Shown: positions 1 through 7,488, counted from the first letter of the stretch. The stretch is DNA of 10,863 nt from Planctomycetaceae bacterium (GCA_003455945.1 DMPQ01000196.1:3322-14184); one strand, 5' to 3'. The notes: generated by a model not told the origin, from the sequence alone. Numbers and translations are program-made.

Positions 1-1
1 C

Positions 2-448
2 CGACTGGGCGAGCGGCTGGCTCGGTTCGATCCGCACGATCCTGAAGCGGATCGGATTCTCGGGATCGTCGACGGAACGCTGGCGGGACGACTGGACGAT
101 GCCAAGCTCCGCGCGTTCCTGGCGAATCGGACCGAGCGAAAACTGGACGACTCGACTGCCGTCGACGGCTCCCCCGGCATCGCCCTGGTCGGCACCGTGG
201 CAGCGATCGAACCGGGGAGTCCGTTTCGGACCGTCGTGATGCGATTGGGAAGCGGCAACGGCGGGACGGTGCGCATCGCGGCCTGGGCGCCGTTGCCCGG
301 AGCGTTGCAGCCGGGGGCGACGGCGGTGGTGCTCGGCCGGATCGATACTCCCGACCGGTTCGGCTGGGATCCGACGACGGCGCGAGGCGCGGCGATTCTC
401 GGCGGCTTCGTGCTGGTGCTCGACCCGGCGAGCGGCGGAGCGCGGTAG
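2..448 (+). CDS. Hypothetical protein, C-terminal part (5' end outside window)
   Basis: The reading frame is open from base 2 to the TAG at 446-448 and gives 148 residues. The start lies upstream of the window; the internal GTG at 197 is in the same frame and is not needed as a start. I do not recognise the family. The first ~55 visible residues are charged and look helical. The last ~90 (from about GIALVGTV) alternate hydrophobic and polar residues, with glycine turns and beta-strand-like stretches such as TVVMRL and TAVVLGRI. This could be a small beta-barrel (OB-like) domain, but that is only an impression of the pattern. No signal peptide or membrane segment is visible in this part. The gene ends 159 bp before the next gene on the same strand, so co-transcription is possible but not shown. 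Confidence 0.7.
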   Translation, partial: RLGERLARFDPHDPEADRILGIVDGTLAGRLDDAKLRAFLANRTERKLDDSTAVDGSPGIALVGTVAAIEPGSPFRTVVMRLGSGNGGTVRIAAWAPLPGALQPGATAVVLGRIDTPDRFGWDPTTARGAAILGGFVLVLDPASGGAR

Positions 449-472
449 GTCGACGCGAACGATGGCGAACGG

Positions 473-502
473 AACGTCGACACCGCGAACGTCGACTCCG
501 CG
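473..502. repeat. 15-bp tandem repeat, two copies
   Basis: Two adjacent 15-bp units, AACGTCGACACCGCG (473-487) and AACGTCGACTCCGCG (488-502), differ at one base. A third, badly decayed unit may begin at 503. The element GCGAAC recurs around it (455, 464, 485, 500). It lies in the 159-bp gap between two genes. There is no evidence of function; replication slippage is the simplest explanation. Confidence 0.6.
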
Positions 503-607
503 AACGTTGCTCTCCGGGAACGGCAACGACGGACGAATCGAAACGAACGATCGGTCGCTGCGGCGACGAACTCCGCTCGCTGCTGACGGGCGGAAGGAGA
601 GGATGGC

Positions 608-2377
608 GTGGGGAACGAGACGAGCGGAACGAGCGGCAGCGACGGCGGACGGCGCGCTGCGGAACCGGCGGTCACTCAGGTCTGGAATCATCTGGTCTAC
701 GGCTTGAGTCTGCCGGAGCGGGCGATGCGCGCGACCGGAGCGATGGTCGGCGGAGCGCTGCGCGAGTCGGCGAATCTCCTCGTTCCCAACGCCTTTCGCA
801 CGAGCCGCTCGTATTCGATCTTCGTGCAGCAGTCGCTCGACTTCCTGTCGGAGAAGGTCGGCGGCGTCGAGCGTCCCGGCGGCGCGGCTCCGTCGCCGAC
901 CGAGGTCGACGACTTCGTCGCCCGCAAGGCGGTCGGGAACTTCGTCGAGCTGGCGGGGCTCGCCACCTTTCACCTGTCGCCGATGACGATCCTGGCGGTG
1001 GTCAGCGACGTCGCCTACGGCTCGCAGACCTTCCTGAAGGAACTGTCGACCGAACTGAAGCGACAGGGGATCGTTCCCGAGCATTCGACGATCGACAACG
1101 CCGGGGATCTGCTCGAGGCGCTGCGCGATGCCAGCGGCACCGCGGCTCAGGCGTTCGACCTGCCGCCGCTGAGTATCGAAGGCCTTCAATCGACGATCGA
1201 TCAGACTCGCAAGGCGGTCGGCCGGATCGATCCGACGGCGCTGATCCCTCAGGCCGAACTGCAGCGATTGTGGAACGAGATGCGCGATGTCGCCGACAAG
1301 CAGAAGGTCGGTCTCTTCGAGCTCTCGAGCGCGATGTCGATGTTCACGCTGCGACGGGTCGGCGAGTTCGGCGGCGGGGCGCTGTCGACGGTCCGAGTCG
1401 CCGGCAATCTGTTCGACCGCCATATTCTCGAGCACTACTCCGAGAGCCTGCGGACGATTCGCGACAAGGGCTACTACGAGACGCTTTCGGAGGTGTCGAA
1501 GCCGTACTACGACGCGGTCTGGCGCAACTTCGCGTCGGATCGCGCGACGGTGACGGCCGAGGTGCTCAGCGGCCGCGCGTTCGGCCAGGCGTGGCGAGGC
1601 GTCACCGGCTGGATCGGCGTCGGCCGGACGGCGCCGACGAACGACAAGGGGTCGGGAACGCCGAGCGGCGCCGCGAGCGAAGCGACGGTCGAGATCGATT
1701 GGCGCGTCTCGATCGCGCCGGGGCTCGAAGGATTGCAGGTCGCCGTCTTTGCCGTGCGCGGTGCGAAAATCGCCGCGTCGACGCCCGAACAGGTTGCCGA
1801 GTGGGAACGTCTGGTGAAGCCGGTGCTCGACGGCGATGCCGAAGGGGGCGAGGGGCGGCGTCAGGCGATCCGCGGCCTGCTGCGTCGCGGAGGCTTCAAG
1901 CCCTCGGGCCGAAGCAAACCGGCTCAGGAGTATCTGCTCGGCGTACTGAAACGCGACGGCCGCCTGCCTCAGATTCTCAACGCGGTCGATGCCCTGAACG
2001 CCGTCTCGGTCGCCTCGGGGCTGCCGATCTCGATGCTGTCGCTCGATCGCTGCGGGACCGAGTGGCATCTGCGGTACGGTCGCGAAGGAGAGACGTTCGT
2101 CTTCAATTCGGCCGGCCAGGAGATCGACGTCGCCGGCGCGATCGTGATCGAAGGGGATGCCGAGAACCTGGTCGACCGAATCTCGGTCGGCTCCCCCGTG
2201 AAGGATTCCGCGTGGGGGAAGATCACCGAAGCGGATCGGGAGTTCGGCGTCTGTCTGTATGCGTCGGACGAGGCGATCGACGAAGGGACGCTGAAGGGAT
2301 GGGCCGAACGCCTGGCCGACGCGATCGCTCGCTCGACCGGCGGCAAGCGGAGCCCGGTCCGGATCATCGGCGTCTGA
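608..2377 (+). CDS. B3/B4 (PheRS-beta editing-type) domain protein with novel N-terminal region
   Basis: A 589-residue protein. The GTG start is supported by a strong ribosome binding site (AGGAGAG at 595-601, 6-nt spacing); the ATG at 603 is in another frame. Residues 1-20 are low-complexity. Residues 21-340 are mostly helical and unrecognised, with moderately hydrophobic stretches (about 112-136 and 240-262) but no clear membrane segment or signal peptide. Residues 341-360 form a flexible G/S/T-rich linker. Residues 361-580 match the B3/B4 domain (PF03483/COG3382 type): FKPSGRSKPAQEYLL at 430-444, LPQILNAVDALN at 453-464, a GLPISMLSLD segment at 471-480 and KDSAWGKITEADRE at 532-545. In PheRS beta this domain carries the editing site that clears Tyr-tRNA(Phe); stand-alone versions have unsettled roles. 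None of the other PheRS-beta domains is present, so this is not the synthetase. A tRNA-related role is inference, and the N-terminal function is unknown. A 564-bp gap follows. Confidence 0.88.
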   Translation: MGNETSGTSGSDGGRRAAEPAVTQVWNHLVYGLSLPERAMRATGAMVGGALRESANLLVPNAFRTSRSYSIFVQQSLDFLSEKVGGVERPGGAAPSPTEVDDFVARKAVGNFVELAGLATFHLSPMTILAVVSDVAYGSQTFLKELSTELKRQGIVPEHSTIDNAGDLLEALRDASGTAAQAFDLPPLSIEGLQSTIDQTRKAVGRIDPTALIPQAELQRLWNEMRDVADKQKVGLFELSSAMSMFTLRRVGEFGGGALSTVRVAGNLFDRHILEHYSESLRTIRDKGYYETLSEVSKPYYDAVWRNFASDRATVTAEVLSGRAFGQAWRGVTGWIGVGRTAPTNDKGSGTPSGAASEATVEIDWRVSIAPGLEGLQVAVFAVRGAKIAASTPEQVAEWERLVKPVLDGDAEGGEGRRQAIRGLLRRGGFKPSGRSKPAQEYLLGVLKRDGRLPQILNAVDALNAVSVASGLPISMLSLDRCGTEWHLRYGREGETFVFNSAGQEIDVAGAIVIEGDAENLVDRISVGSPVKDSAWGKITEADREFGVCLYASDEAIDEGTLKGWAERLADAIARSTGGKRSPVRIIGV

Positions 2378-2520
2378 ACGATTTCGACCTCGCGATAACC
2401 TCCGCGCGACTCTTCGAGCGTCTCGATCGGCCGCAGCGGTTTCTCTCCTTGCGCCGCGGCTTTCGTTCGAGGCGTTCCGCAGGAGGTCGTGCGCCGCTCG
2501 TTCGGGGCTTGCGGGCCTGG

Positions 2521-2540
2521 CGCTGCTGCGAGGAGCAGCG
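2521..2540. terminator. Possible terminator hairpin after the B3/B4 gene
   Basis: A perfect 7-bp stem, CGCTGCT (2521-2527) with AGCAGCG (2534-2540), has a 6-nt loop. It is 143 bp after the stop and lacks a T-run, so termination is uncertain. Confidence 0.2.
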
Positions 2541-2884
2541 GCATCATCGACGACGGCAAGGCGGGTCGCCCGCGTTCGCGTGGCGTCGATCGAGTCGACT
2601 TCAGTCGTTGCGCGGTGCCGTGTCTCGGTCGTCAGAGTCACCGCAGGGGGCAGCGTTTACCGGACCGAACGAATCGTCAGGTCCGTCGATGTCGTTCGCG
2701 TTCGCTCCCTTTTCGCCATGACTCGTGTTGCGGAAATCCGACAGGGTCTCGTTTGCCGTGTACGTTTCGCCGTTCGAGGAAGCCGCACTGCGCCGTCGCG
2801 GTCACGGAATGATCGCTCCGAGGATGGAGCGAATCGGGACCGGACGAGAGCGCTGCGGACCGGCTCGGAGGAGTCGGTAGGAAC

Positions 2885-2933
2885 GGCGAAGGTCTCGCGA
2901 CTTCGCCCCTGCACGGAGGTGCCCAGGCAGGAG
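2885..2933 (+). promoter_or_regulatory. Structured leader and ribosome binding site of the lipoprotein gene
   Basis: Two adjacent stem-loops sit just before the start codon. Hairpin A pairs GGCGAAG (2885-2891) with CTTCGCC (2901-2907) around a 9-nt loop. Hairpin B pairs GCAC (2911-2914) with GTGC (2919-2922), extended by CCT (2908-2910) with AGG (2925-2927) across a CC bulge. The loop of B carries a second purine-rich GGAG. The probable true ribosome binding site is AGGAG at 2929-2933, 8 nt before the ATG at 2942. A translational control role is possible but is inferred only from position. Confidence 0.35.
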
Positions 2934-2941
2934 TACGGCTG

Positions 2942-5566
2942 ATGGCGACGATCGCGTCTCGCGGCGAACGACTCTGGTTCACGACGGCAGGCTGGTTGCT
3001 GGTTTGCGGCCTTGCCGGCTGCGGGAATCTTCGCCTTCCGGCGATCGATCCCAGCGGCGAGCGATTCCTGCTCCCCGCTCCCGCCTACACGACGCTCGCC
3101 GAAGCCGAGGCGGATCGCTCGAGCGGCGTCTTTCCTCAGCCCGCCTTCACGCAGCCGCCGGTCCCTCCGCCGTGCGACGGACTGCTGGGCAATCCGACCG
3201 GAGCCGGTCTCGCGGGGCGACTGCGCCCCGCCAAGCTCGGCGAACTGCAGGTCGTGCCGACTCAGGTCGTCGCGCCGGTCTCGAGCGAAGTGATCATCGT
3301 CGGCGGCATCTGCGGCACCAACGGCCGCTATGTCCCCGGCAAGACGCTGGAGTGGGTGCTCAGTCAGGAGAGCGTCGGGAACTTCGTCCAGGCAGGTCGA
3401 GGCCCGTACGGCACGCTCCAGCAGCTGATCCATCCGACCAACGGCAAGCGAAGCGCCAACTTCATCAAGACGACCGCCGCACGCAACGCTCAGGTGATCG
3501 ATCGCGGGACCCCGTCGACTCTCGATGACGTCCCCGTCTCGGCCGGCCAAGGGTGGGTGACGATCACCAGCCCGAGCGAAGGGACCAGTCGCGTGACCGT
3601 CTGGTCCCCCGACGCCGAAGGCTGGGACAAGCGGCGCAAGACGACCACCATCCACTGGCTGGATGCCGCGTGGAGCCTGCCGCCGTGCGCGGTGGCGCTG
3701 TCGGGAAGCCTGCATCCGCTGACGGTCAGCGTGCGACGCGAGTCGGACGGCGAACCGGTGCCGGGCTGGCGCGTCGAGTATGAAGTGCTGCCGGGGAGCG
3801 TTCCCGCAGGCTTGGTCACCGGCACCGGTCAGCTCGCCACCAAGGAAGCGGTCCTGACCGACGAGAACGGTAACGCGACGCTGATGATCCGCCAGCCGAA
3901 CGATCTGCTCGGCCCCGGCACGTCGCAGGTGAAGATCGATCTGATCCGCCCCGAGAACCTCGCCGGCACTCGCGAGCGGCTGCGCGTCGCCTCGACCGTT
4001 TCGACCATCACCTGGTCGGCGCCGGCCTTGACGATCCGAGCCGAAGGACCGAGCAGCAGCGGCCGCGGCGGCGAGTTCGCTTACGTCGTCGACGTGACCA
4101 ACCCGGGCGATCTCCCCGCCGAGAACGTCCAGCTCGCGATCGGTCGCCCCGACGCGATCGAGATCCTTTCGTCGCAACCGAGTCCGACTCAGTTCGGCGC
4201 GAACTGGATCTGGAATCTCGCTCGTCTCGAACCGCACTCGACGACTCGGGTCGAGGTGGTGGTGCGAGCGGTCGGCCGCGGCAAGATCAAGACCTGCTTC
4301 ACGGTCGCCGCGTCGAACGTCCCGTCTCAGGCCGAGGCGTGCGTCGAGACCGACATCGCGGTCACCTGCCTGAACTTCGCCTTCCTGAACGAACCGCGCG
4401 ACGTCCGAGTCGGCGAGACGGCCGATTATCGGTTCCGGATCACCAACGACTGTGATCAGCCGCTGACCGGGATTCAGGTCGAAGCGGACTTCGATGCGGG
4501 GCTCTCGTTCGGCAACCAGCCGACGCCGATCGGACTCCCGCCGTTCGATCTGCTTCCGGGGCAGTCGGAAGAGGTGGCGTTGCCGCTCGTCGTGCTCGCT
4601 CCCGGCAATCAGTGCCTGCGAGTCGCGGTGTCGGCCGACGGCGGACATACGGTGCGGGCGCAGAGCTGCCTGGATGCCCGAGAGGTGCCGCGAGCGATGC
4701 TCGACGTCGAGATCCGGGGCCCGCAGCAACTGACCCGAGGGATCGTGGCGCCGTACGAAGTGCGGGTGATCAACCCGGGGAACGTCCCGGTCACCGGTGC
4801 CCGCATGGTCGCTCGCTTCTCGAACGAGCTGAAGGTCGTCGGCTCGAACCCGGCCGGCCGCTTCGAACCCGAGGCGTTCGTGATCGATCTGGCTCCGCTC
4901 GATCCTCAGACCTCGACGATCATCTCGCTCGATCTCGAAGGAACGACTCCCGAGACGGCGGTCTTCGAAGTGGTGGCCGAAGGGATCGGAGCGATCGATC
5001 GCGATCCGGTCGCCTCGCCCCTCCGCCCCTTCTCGATCGAGATCATGCCGGCTCGCGGAGACATCGTCGACGAGTTCCCGGGGCGGATCGTTCCGCCGGG
5101 CGAACCGATCGCTCCGGCGGTTCCGAACCCCGGTCCGACCACCCCGCCGGCCGGACCCGGCGCGGGGAATCTCGGCAATCCGCCGACGACGGCCGGTAAC
5201 GGACGTCTGGAACTCGCGCTGACCGAACTGGTTGACCCGGTCGATCGCGGTGGCGAGACGTTCGTGATCGTGACGCTGCGAAACGTCGGTCAGGGAGCGG
5301 ACAGCGAGATCGAGGTGACGCTCGGGCTGCCGGCCGGACTGCAGTTCGTGCAGGCCGATCAGGGGACGCTCAACTTCGCTCAGGATCCGCGATTCCCCGA
5401 TCTGCTCAGGGCGACGCGTCGCGAGATGCGCCCCGGGGATGTCCTGACCGCGCGGATCCAACTTCGAGCGATCGCCGCAGGGGATCAGGTGATTCAGGCG
5501 GCGGCCGCGAGCACCGGCTCGGTCGACCCGATCGCCGCCTCGACCGCGATCACCGTCAATCCGTAA
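2942..5566 (+). CDS. Large DUF11-repeat lipoprotein, probably envelope or surface located
   Basis: An 874-residue protein with ATG start and AGGAG 8 nt upstream. The N-terminus is a lipoprotein signal: positive residues R7/R10, a hydrophobic run 11-26 and lipobox L24-A-G-C27, so C27 would be lipidated after cleavage. Residues ~85-240 form a beta-rich domain of a type I associate with planctomycete surface proteins. Residues ~245-350 look Ig-like (Big_1 style), with LTVSVRRESDGEPVPGW and LTDENGNATLMI. Four DUF11-like repeats follow at about 363-475, 476-585, 586-700 and 755-874, each with the pattern 'V-x-N-x-G-x-x-P/A ... L-x-P ... V-x-L'. A Pro/Gly-rich linker (~710-753) precedes the last repeat. 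Nine cysteines remain after C27 (78, 124, 249, 452, 467, 476, 504, 558, 576) and none lie in the last two repeats. DUF11 repeats are extracytoplasmic beta-sandwich modules, so a structural or adhesive role is likely but the exact role is unknown. It appears monocistronic, with long gaps on both sides and a hairpin after the stop. Confidence 0.9.
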   Translation: MATIASRGERLWFTTAGWLLVCGLAGCGNLRLPAIDPSGERFLLPAPAYTTLAEAEADRSSGVFPQPAFTQPPVPPPCDGLLGNPTGAGLAGRLRPAKLGELQVVPTQVVAPVSSEVIIVGGICGTNGRYVPGKTLEWVLSQESVGNFVQAGRGPYGTLQQLIHPTNGKRSANFIKTTAARNAQVIDRGTPSTLDDVPVSAGQGWVTITSPSEGTSRVTVWSPDAEGWDKRRKTTTIHWLDAAWSLPPCAVALSGSLHPLTVSVRRESDGEPVPGWRVEYEVLPGSVPAGLVTGTGQLATKEAVLTDENGNATLMIRQPNDLLGPGTSQVKIDLIRPENLAGTRERLRVASTVSTITWSAPALTIRAEGPSSSGRGGEFAYVVDVTNPGDLPAENVQLAIGRPDAIEILSSQPSPTQFGANWIWNLARLEPHSTTRVEVVVRAVGRGKIKTCFTVAASNVPSQAEACVETDIAVTCLNFAFLNEPRDVRVGETADYRFRITNDCDQPLTGIQVEADFDAGLSFGNQPTPIGLPPFDLLPGQSEEVALPLVVLAPGNQCLRVAVSADGGHTVRAQSCLDAREVPRAMLDVEIRGPQQLTRGIVAPYEVRVINPGNVPVTGARMVARFSNELKVVGSNPAGRFEPEAFVIDLAPLDPQTSTIISLDLEGTTPETAVFEVVAEGIGAIDRDPVASPLRPFSIEIMPARGDIVDEFPGRIVPPGEPIAPAVPNPGPTTPPAGPGAGNLGNPPTTAGNGRLELALTELVDPVDRGGETFVIVTLRNVGQGADSEIEVTLGLPAGLQFVQADQGTLNFAQDPRFPDLLRATRREMRPGDVLTARIQLRAIAAGDQVIQAAAASTGSVDPIAASTAITVNP

Positions 5567-6135
5567 GCGGCCTCGAATGCTGTCGACGACCGCTTACCGC
5601 CGGGGGAGACGCCTCTCCCCCGGCGGCCGGCCGACGCCCGAACAGTCGCACGCGGTGCCGGTCGGCGGAGCGATTCTTCACTTTTTCGCTTCCGCCCGAA
5701 ACCTGCCTGATTTCCGTCGGTTAGATGCGTGTCGGATTGCGCCTCGAGAAGGCGGGGATCGCATTCTTGCGATCGGCGCGGCCGACGGCACGGACTCTCC
5801 GTAATCAGTCAGGATGCTCGGACCAGGGACGTCGTCGTTCGGAACAGGGGATCGAGCGGGCCTCCCTGTGACGGGAAACCGCCGCGAGGTCCCCGGGGCT
5901 CCAAGCCCCTCGACCTTGGCCCGCTGCAGGACGACTCGACCGATCCTCGGGCGATGGCTGACGCGAGTCACCCGCGATTCGCTCGTCGCTCCGCGCGGCT
6001 CGTCGCGACCTGCGAAGCGTCGTGAGGAACCCGGACAAAGAGCGGCGAAATGCGGCCGGAGAGCGTCTCGCGGGGAGTACGAAACGGGCGTCCCTCGCGA
6101 AGGACGCGACCGACCTGGATGGGGTGGGGTGAGGT
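5567..6135. other. Noncoding gap of 569 bp upstream of the sigma factor
   Basis: No plausible gene is seen. Short frames at 5577-5804, 5729-6025 and 5814-6308 have shadow-like arginine-rich composition. Besides the terminator-like hairpin, the gap contains a perfect 7-bp stem-loop at 5757-5774 (GATCGCA, TTCT loop, TGCGATC). A second one at 5887-5916 has inner stem GGGGCT/AGCCCC with a CCA loop and outer AGGT/ACCT. The promoter of the sigma operon should lie here. GGAAC-type -35 motifs occur near 5836 and 6024, but I found no matching -10 element at a proper distance. Confidence 0.55.
5597..5626 (+). terminator. Perfect 13-bp hairpin after the lipoprotein gene
   Basis: CCGCCGGGGGAGA (5597-5609) pairs perfectly with TCTCCCCCGGCGG (5614-5626) around the 4-nt loop CGCC, starting 30 bp after the stop codon. 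There is no T-run behind it, so it is a non-canonical terminator or an RNA 3'-end stabiliser. The position strongly suggests transcript end formation. Confidence 0.65.
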
Positions 6136-6891
6136 TTGAATCTATCGGAATCCGCGGCGTGGCTTGCCCGCCGATACGAGCTGATCGATCCGGACGTGCG
6201 GCTGATGCTGCAGGTCCGGAACGACAATGCCGCGGCTTTCGAAGAGCTGGTGAAACGGTACCAGTCGCGCCTGATCGCGATCCTCGACCACCTGGTTCCT
6301 CACCATGAGATGGGTGAGGAGCTGGCTCAGGAGGTCTTTCTGCGGGTCTACCGGGCGCGAAAGTCGTACGTACCGGGAGCCAAGTTCTCGACCTGGCTCT
6401 TCACGATCGCCAACAACGTCGCGAGCAACGCCATCCGTTCGCTGTCGAAGCGCAAGGAAGTGCAGCTCGGCAGCTCGGCCCTCGGCCAGTCGGGACCGCT
6501 CCGTCTGGAATCGCTCGCCCCGGCCGGCAGCGGTTTCATGCCGGCCCGTGTCGCCGACCGGGCGGAGCTGACCGAAGCGGTCCGCTCGGCGATCGCCCGT
6601 CTGAACGAGCGACAACGGATGGCGCTTCTCCTGTCCCGATTCGAGGGGATGAGTTACGAGGAGATCGGCGAGACGATGGGGCTGTCGGTGCAGGCGGTCA
6701 AATCGCTGATGAGCCGGACTCGGGAGAAGCTGCGGCGGATGCTGGAGCCGTATGTGGAACACGGCCGCGGCGTCGCGGAGTCGCGCGACGATCGAGCGGA
6801 CGACCAGGACGACGACGACGGGAGCGTCGTCGACGACGTTTCGGCCACCGAGGCCGATGCAACGGGCGATGCCGAGGCAGGAAAGTCTTGA
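6136..6891 (+). CDS. ECF-type RNA polymerase sigma factor
   Basis: A 251-residue sigma-70 family regulator. It would direct RNA polymerase to a specific promoter set when released from its anti-sigma partner. Region 2 spans ~30-105: FEELVKRYQ (35-43), EELAQEVFLRVYRA (61-74) and FSTWLFTIANN (84-94), which are the core-binding and -10-binding helices. Region 4 spans ~146-205, with LNERQRMALLLSRFEGMSY and a helix-turn-helix at ~172-200 (EEIGETMGLSVQAVKSLMSR) for -35 recognition. There is no region 1 or 3, as in the ECF group. A strongly acidic tail (~216-249, DDRADDQDDDDG) is an unusual extension. The TTG start is the only initiation codon between an in-frame TGA (6130-6132) and the conserved DPDVRLML segment. 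It is preceded by G-rich GGGGTGGGGTGAGG at 6121-6134. The ATG at 6205 would cut into the conserved N-terminus. The anti-sigma-like gene follows 63 bp downstream. Confidence 0.93.
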   Translation: MNLSESAAWLARRYELIDPDVRLMLQVRNDNAAAFEELVKRYQSRLIAILDHLVPHHEMGEELAQEVFLRVYRARKSYVPGAKFSTWLFTIANNVASNAIRSLSKRKEVQLGSSALGQSGPLRLESLAPAGSGFMPARVADRAELTEAVRSAIARLNERQRMALLLSRFEGMSYEEIGETMGLSVQAVKSLMSRTREKLRRMLEPYVEHGRGVAESRDDRADDQDDDDGSVVDDVSATEADATGDAEAGKS

Positions 6892-6954
6892 ACCCGGCGC
6901 GAGCGACGGCCACAATCGAGGTCGCTCGCCGCCCAACGTTTCGCGAGTCGCTGC

Positions 6955-7488
6955 ATGACGACCGATGACCGACCGATCGACCCTCCGGACGACGCCGCCG
7001 AAACGGCCGTCGACGCGGAGCATGACGACCTGGTCGCCTATCTCGACGGCGAGTTGTCGACCGAAGACACCGCCCGCATCGACCGTCGTCTGACGGAAGA
7101 ACCGCGATTGCGCCAGCGCCTGGCGACGTTGCAGCAGTCGTGGGACCTGCTCGAAGCGCTCCCGCGATCGAGCGTCGCCGAGAGTTTCACGCGCAGCACG
7201 CTCGAGATGGTCGCTCTCTCGGCGCAGCATGAATTGGCTCAGGCACGCCCGACGGGGCGTCGAAGTCGACGCGGCGGTTGGCTGCTGATCGGCTCGCTGG
7301 CGGTCGCCGCATCGTTCGCCGGCTTTCTCGCGGTCCGCTATCGCCTCGATCAGAGCAATCGGAAGCTGATCGACGACCTGCCGGTGATCGAGCGAGTCGA
7401 TCTTTATCGGAATGTCGGCGATATCGAATTTCTGGTGCGACTCTCGGAAGAAGGGCTGTTCGATGCGCCGACGGCGGACGGGGAATGA
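6955..7488 (+). CDS. Anti-sigma-factor-like single-pass membrane protein without zinc-binding cysteines
   Basis: A 177-residue protein. Residues 1-22 are acidic. Residues ~23-60 (HDDLVAYLDGELSTEDTARI) match the helical core of anti-sigma domains of the zf-HC2/ASD type, where 'LxxYLDGEL' is a hallmark. The protein contains no cysteine at all, so the HxxxCxxC zinc site is absent. Residues ~61-100 continue as helices. GRRSRRGG (101-108) is a positive stop before one membrane helix at ~109-127 (WLLIGSLAVAASFAGFLAV). The last ~50 residues would be outside the cytoplasm, which fits the N-in/C-out layout of membrane anti-sigma factors. The inferred role is to bind and silence the upstream ECF sigma. 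The ATG is the only start codon in frame after the sigma stop, and I see no good ribosome binding site before it, so translation may be weak or coupled. The 3' end overlaps the probable start of the next gene. Confidence 0.8.
   Translation: MTTDDRPIDPPDDAAETAVDAEHDDLVAYLDGELSTEDTARIDRRLTEEPRLRQRLATLQQSWDLLEALPRSSVAESFTRSTLEMVALSAQHELAQARPTGRRSRRGGWLLIGSLAVAASFAGFLAVRYRLDQSNRKLIDDLPVIERVDLYRNVGDIEFLVRLSEEGLFDAPTADGE

Larger units (their letters stand above)
2378..2941. other. Noncoding gap of 564 bp
   Basis: No open frame here has a recognisable product or a good ribosome binding site. The frame 2580-2942, whose TGA overlaps the next gene's ATG, encodes an arginine/valine-rich sequence with no family look. 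The gap holds small inverted repeats: 2521-2540 (7-bp stem), 2561-2573 (GCGGG/CCCGC), 2813-2832 (TCGCTCC/GGAGCGA, 6-nt loop), and the leader structures next to the downstream start. I could not pick out a convincing -35/-10 pair. The promoter of the lipoprotein gene must lie here if that gene is transcribed on its own. Confidence 0.6.

Noticed and set aside
462..707. Small frame encoding TSTPR repeats before the B3/B4 gene
   Set aside because: There is no ribosome binding site, it overlaps the real gene by 100 bp, and the repeat is explained by the 15-bp tandem duplication.
1270..2721. 483-residue plus-strand frame overlapping the B3/B4 gene
   Set aside because: Arginine-rich shadow frame. 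The B3/B4 motifs and the strong ribosome binding site belong to the other frame.
2580..2942. 120-codon frame whose TGA overlaps the ATG of the lipoprotein gene
   Set aside because: The overlap looks like translational coupling, but the product is a featureless Arg/Val/Ser string, it has no good ribosome binding site, and hairpins lie within it.
2657..5461. 934-residue open frame antisense to the lipoprotein gene
   Set aside because: Its product is an Arg/Asp/His-rich string without domains, as expected from the opposite strand of a GC-rich gene. The plus-strand frame has a signal peptide, DUF11 repeats and a ribosome binding site.
6020..6070. GGAACC-like ECF -35 motif upstream of the sigma gene
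   Set aside because: No matching -10 element lies 15-18 nt downstream, so I do not call an autoregulatory promoter.
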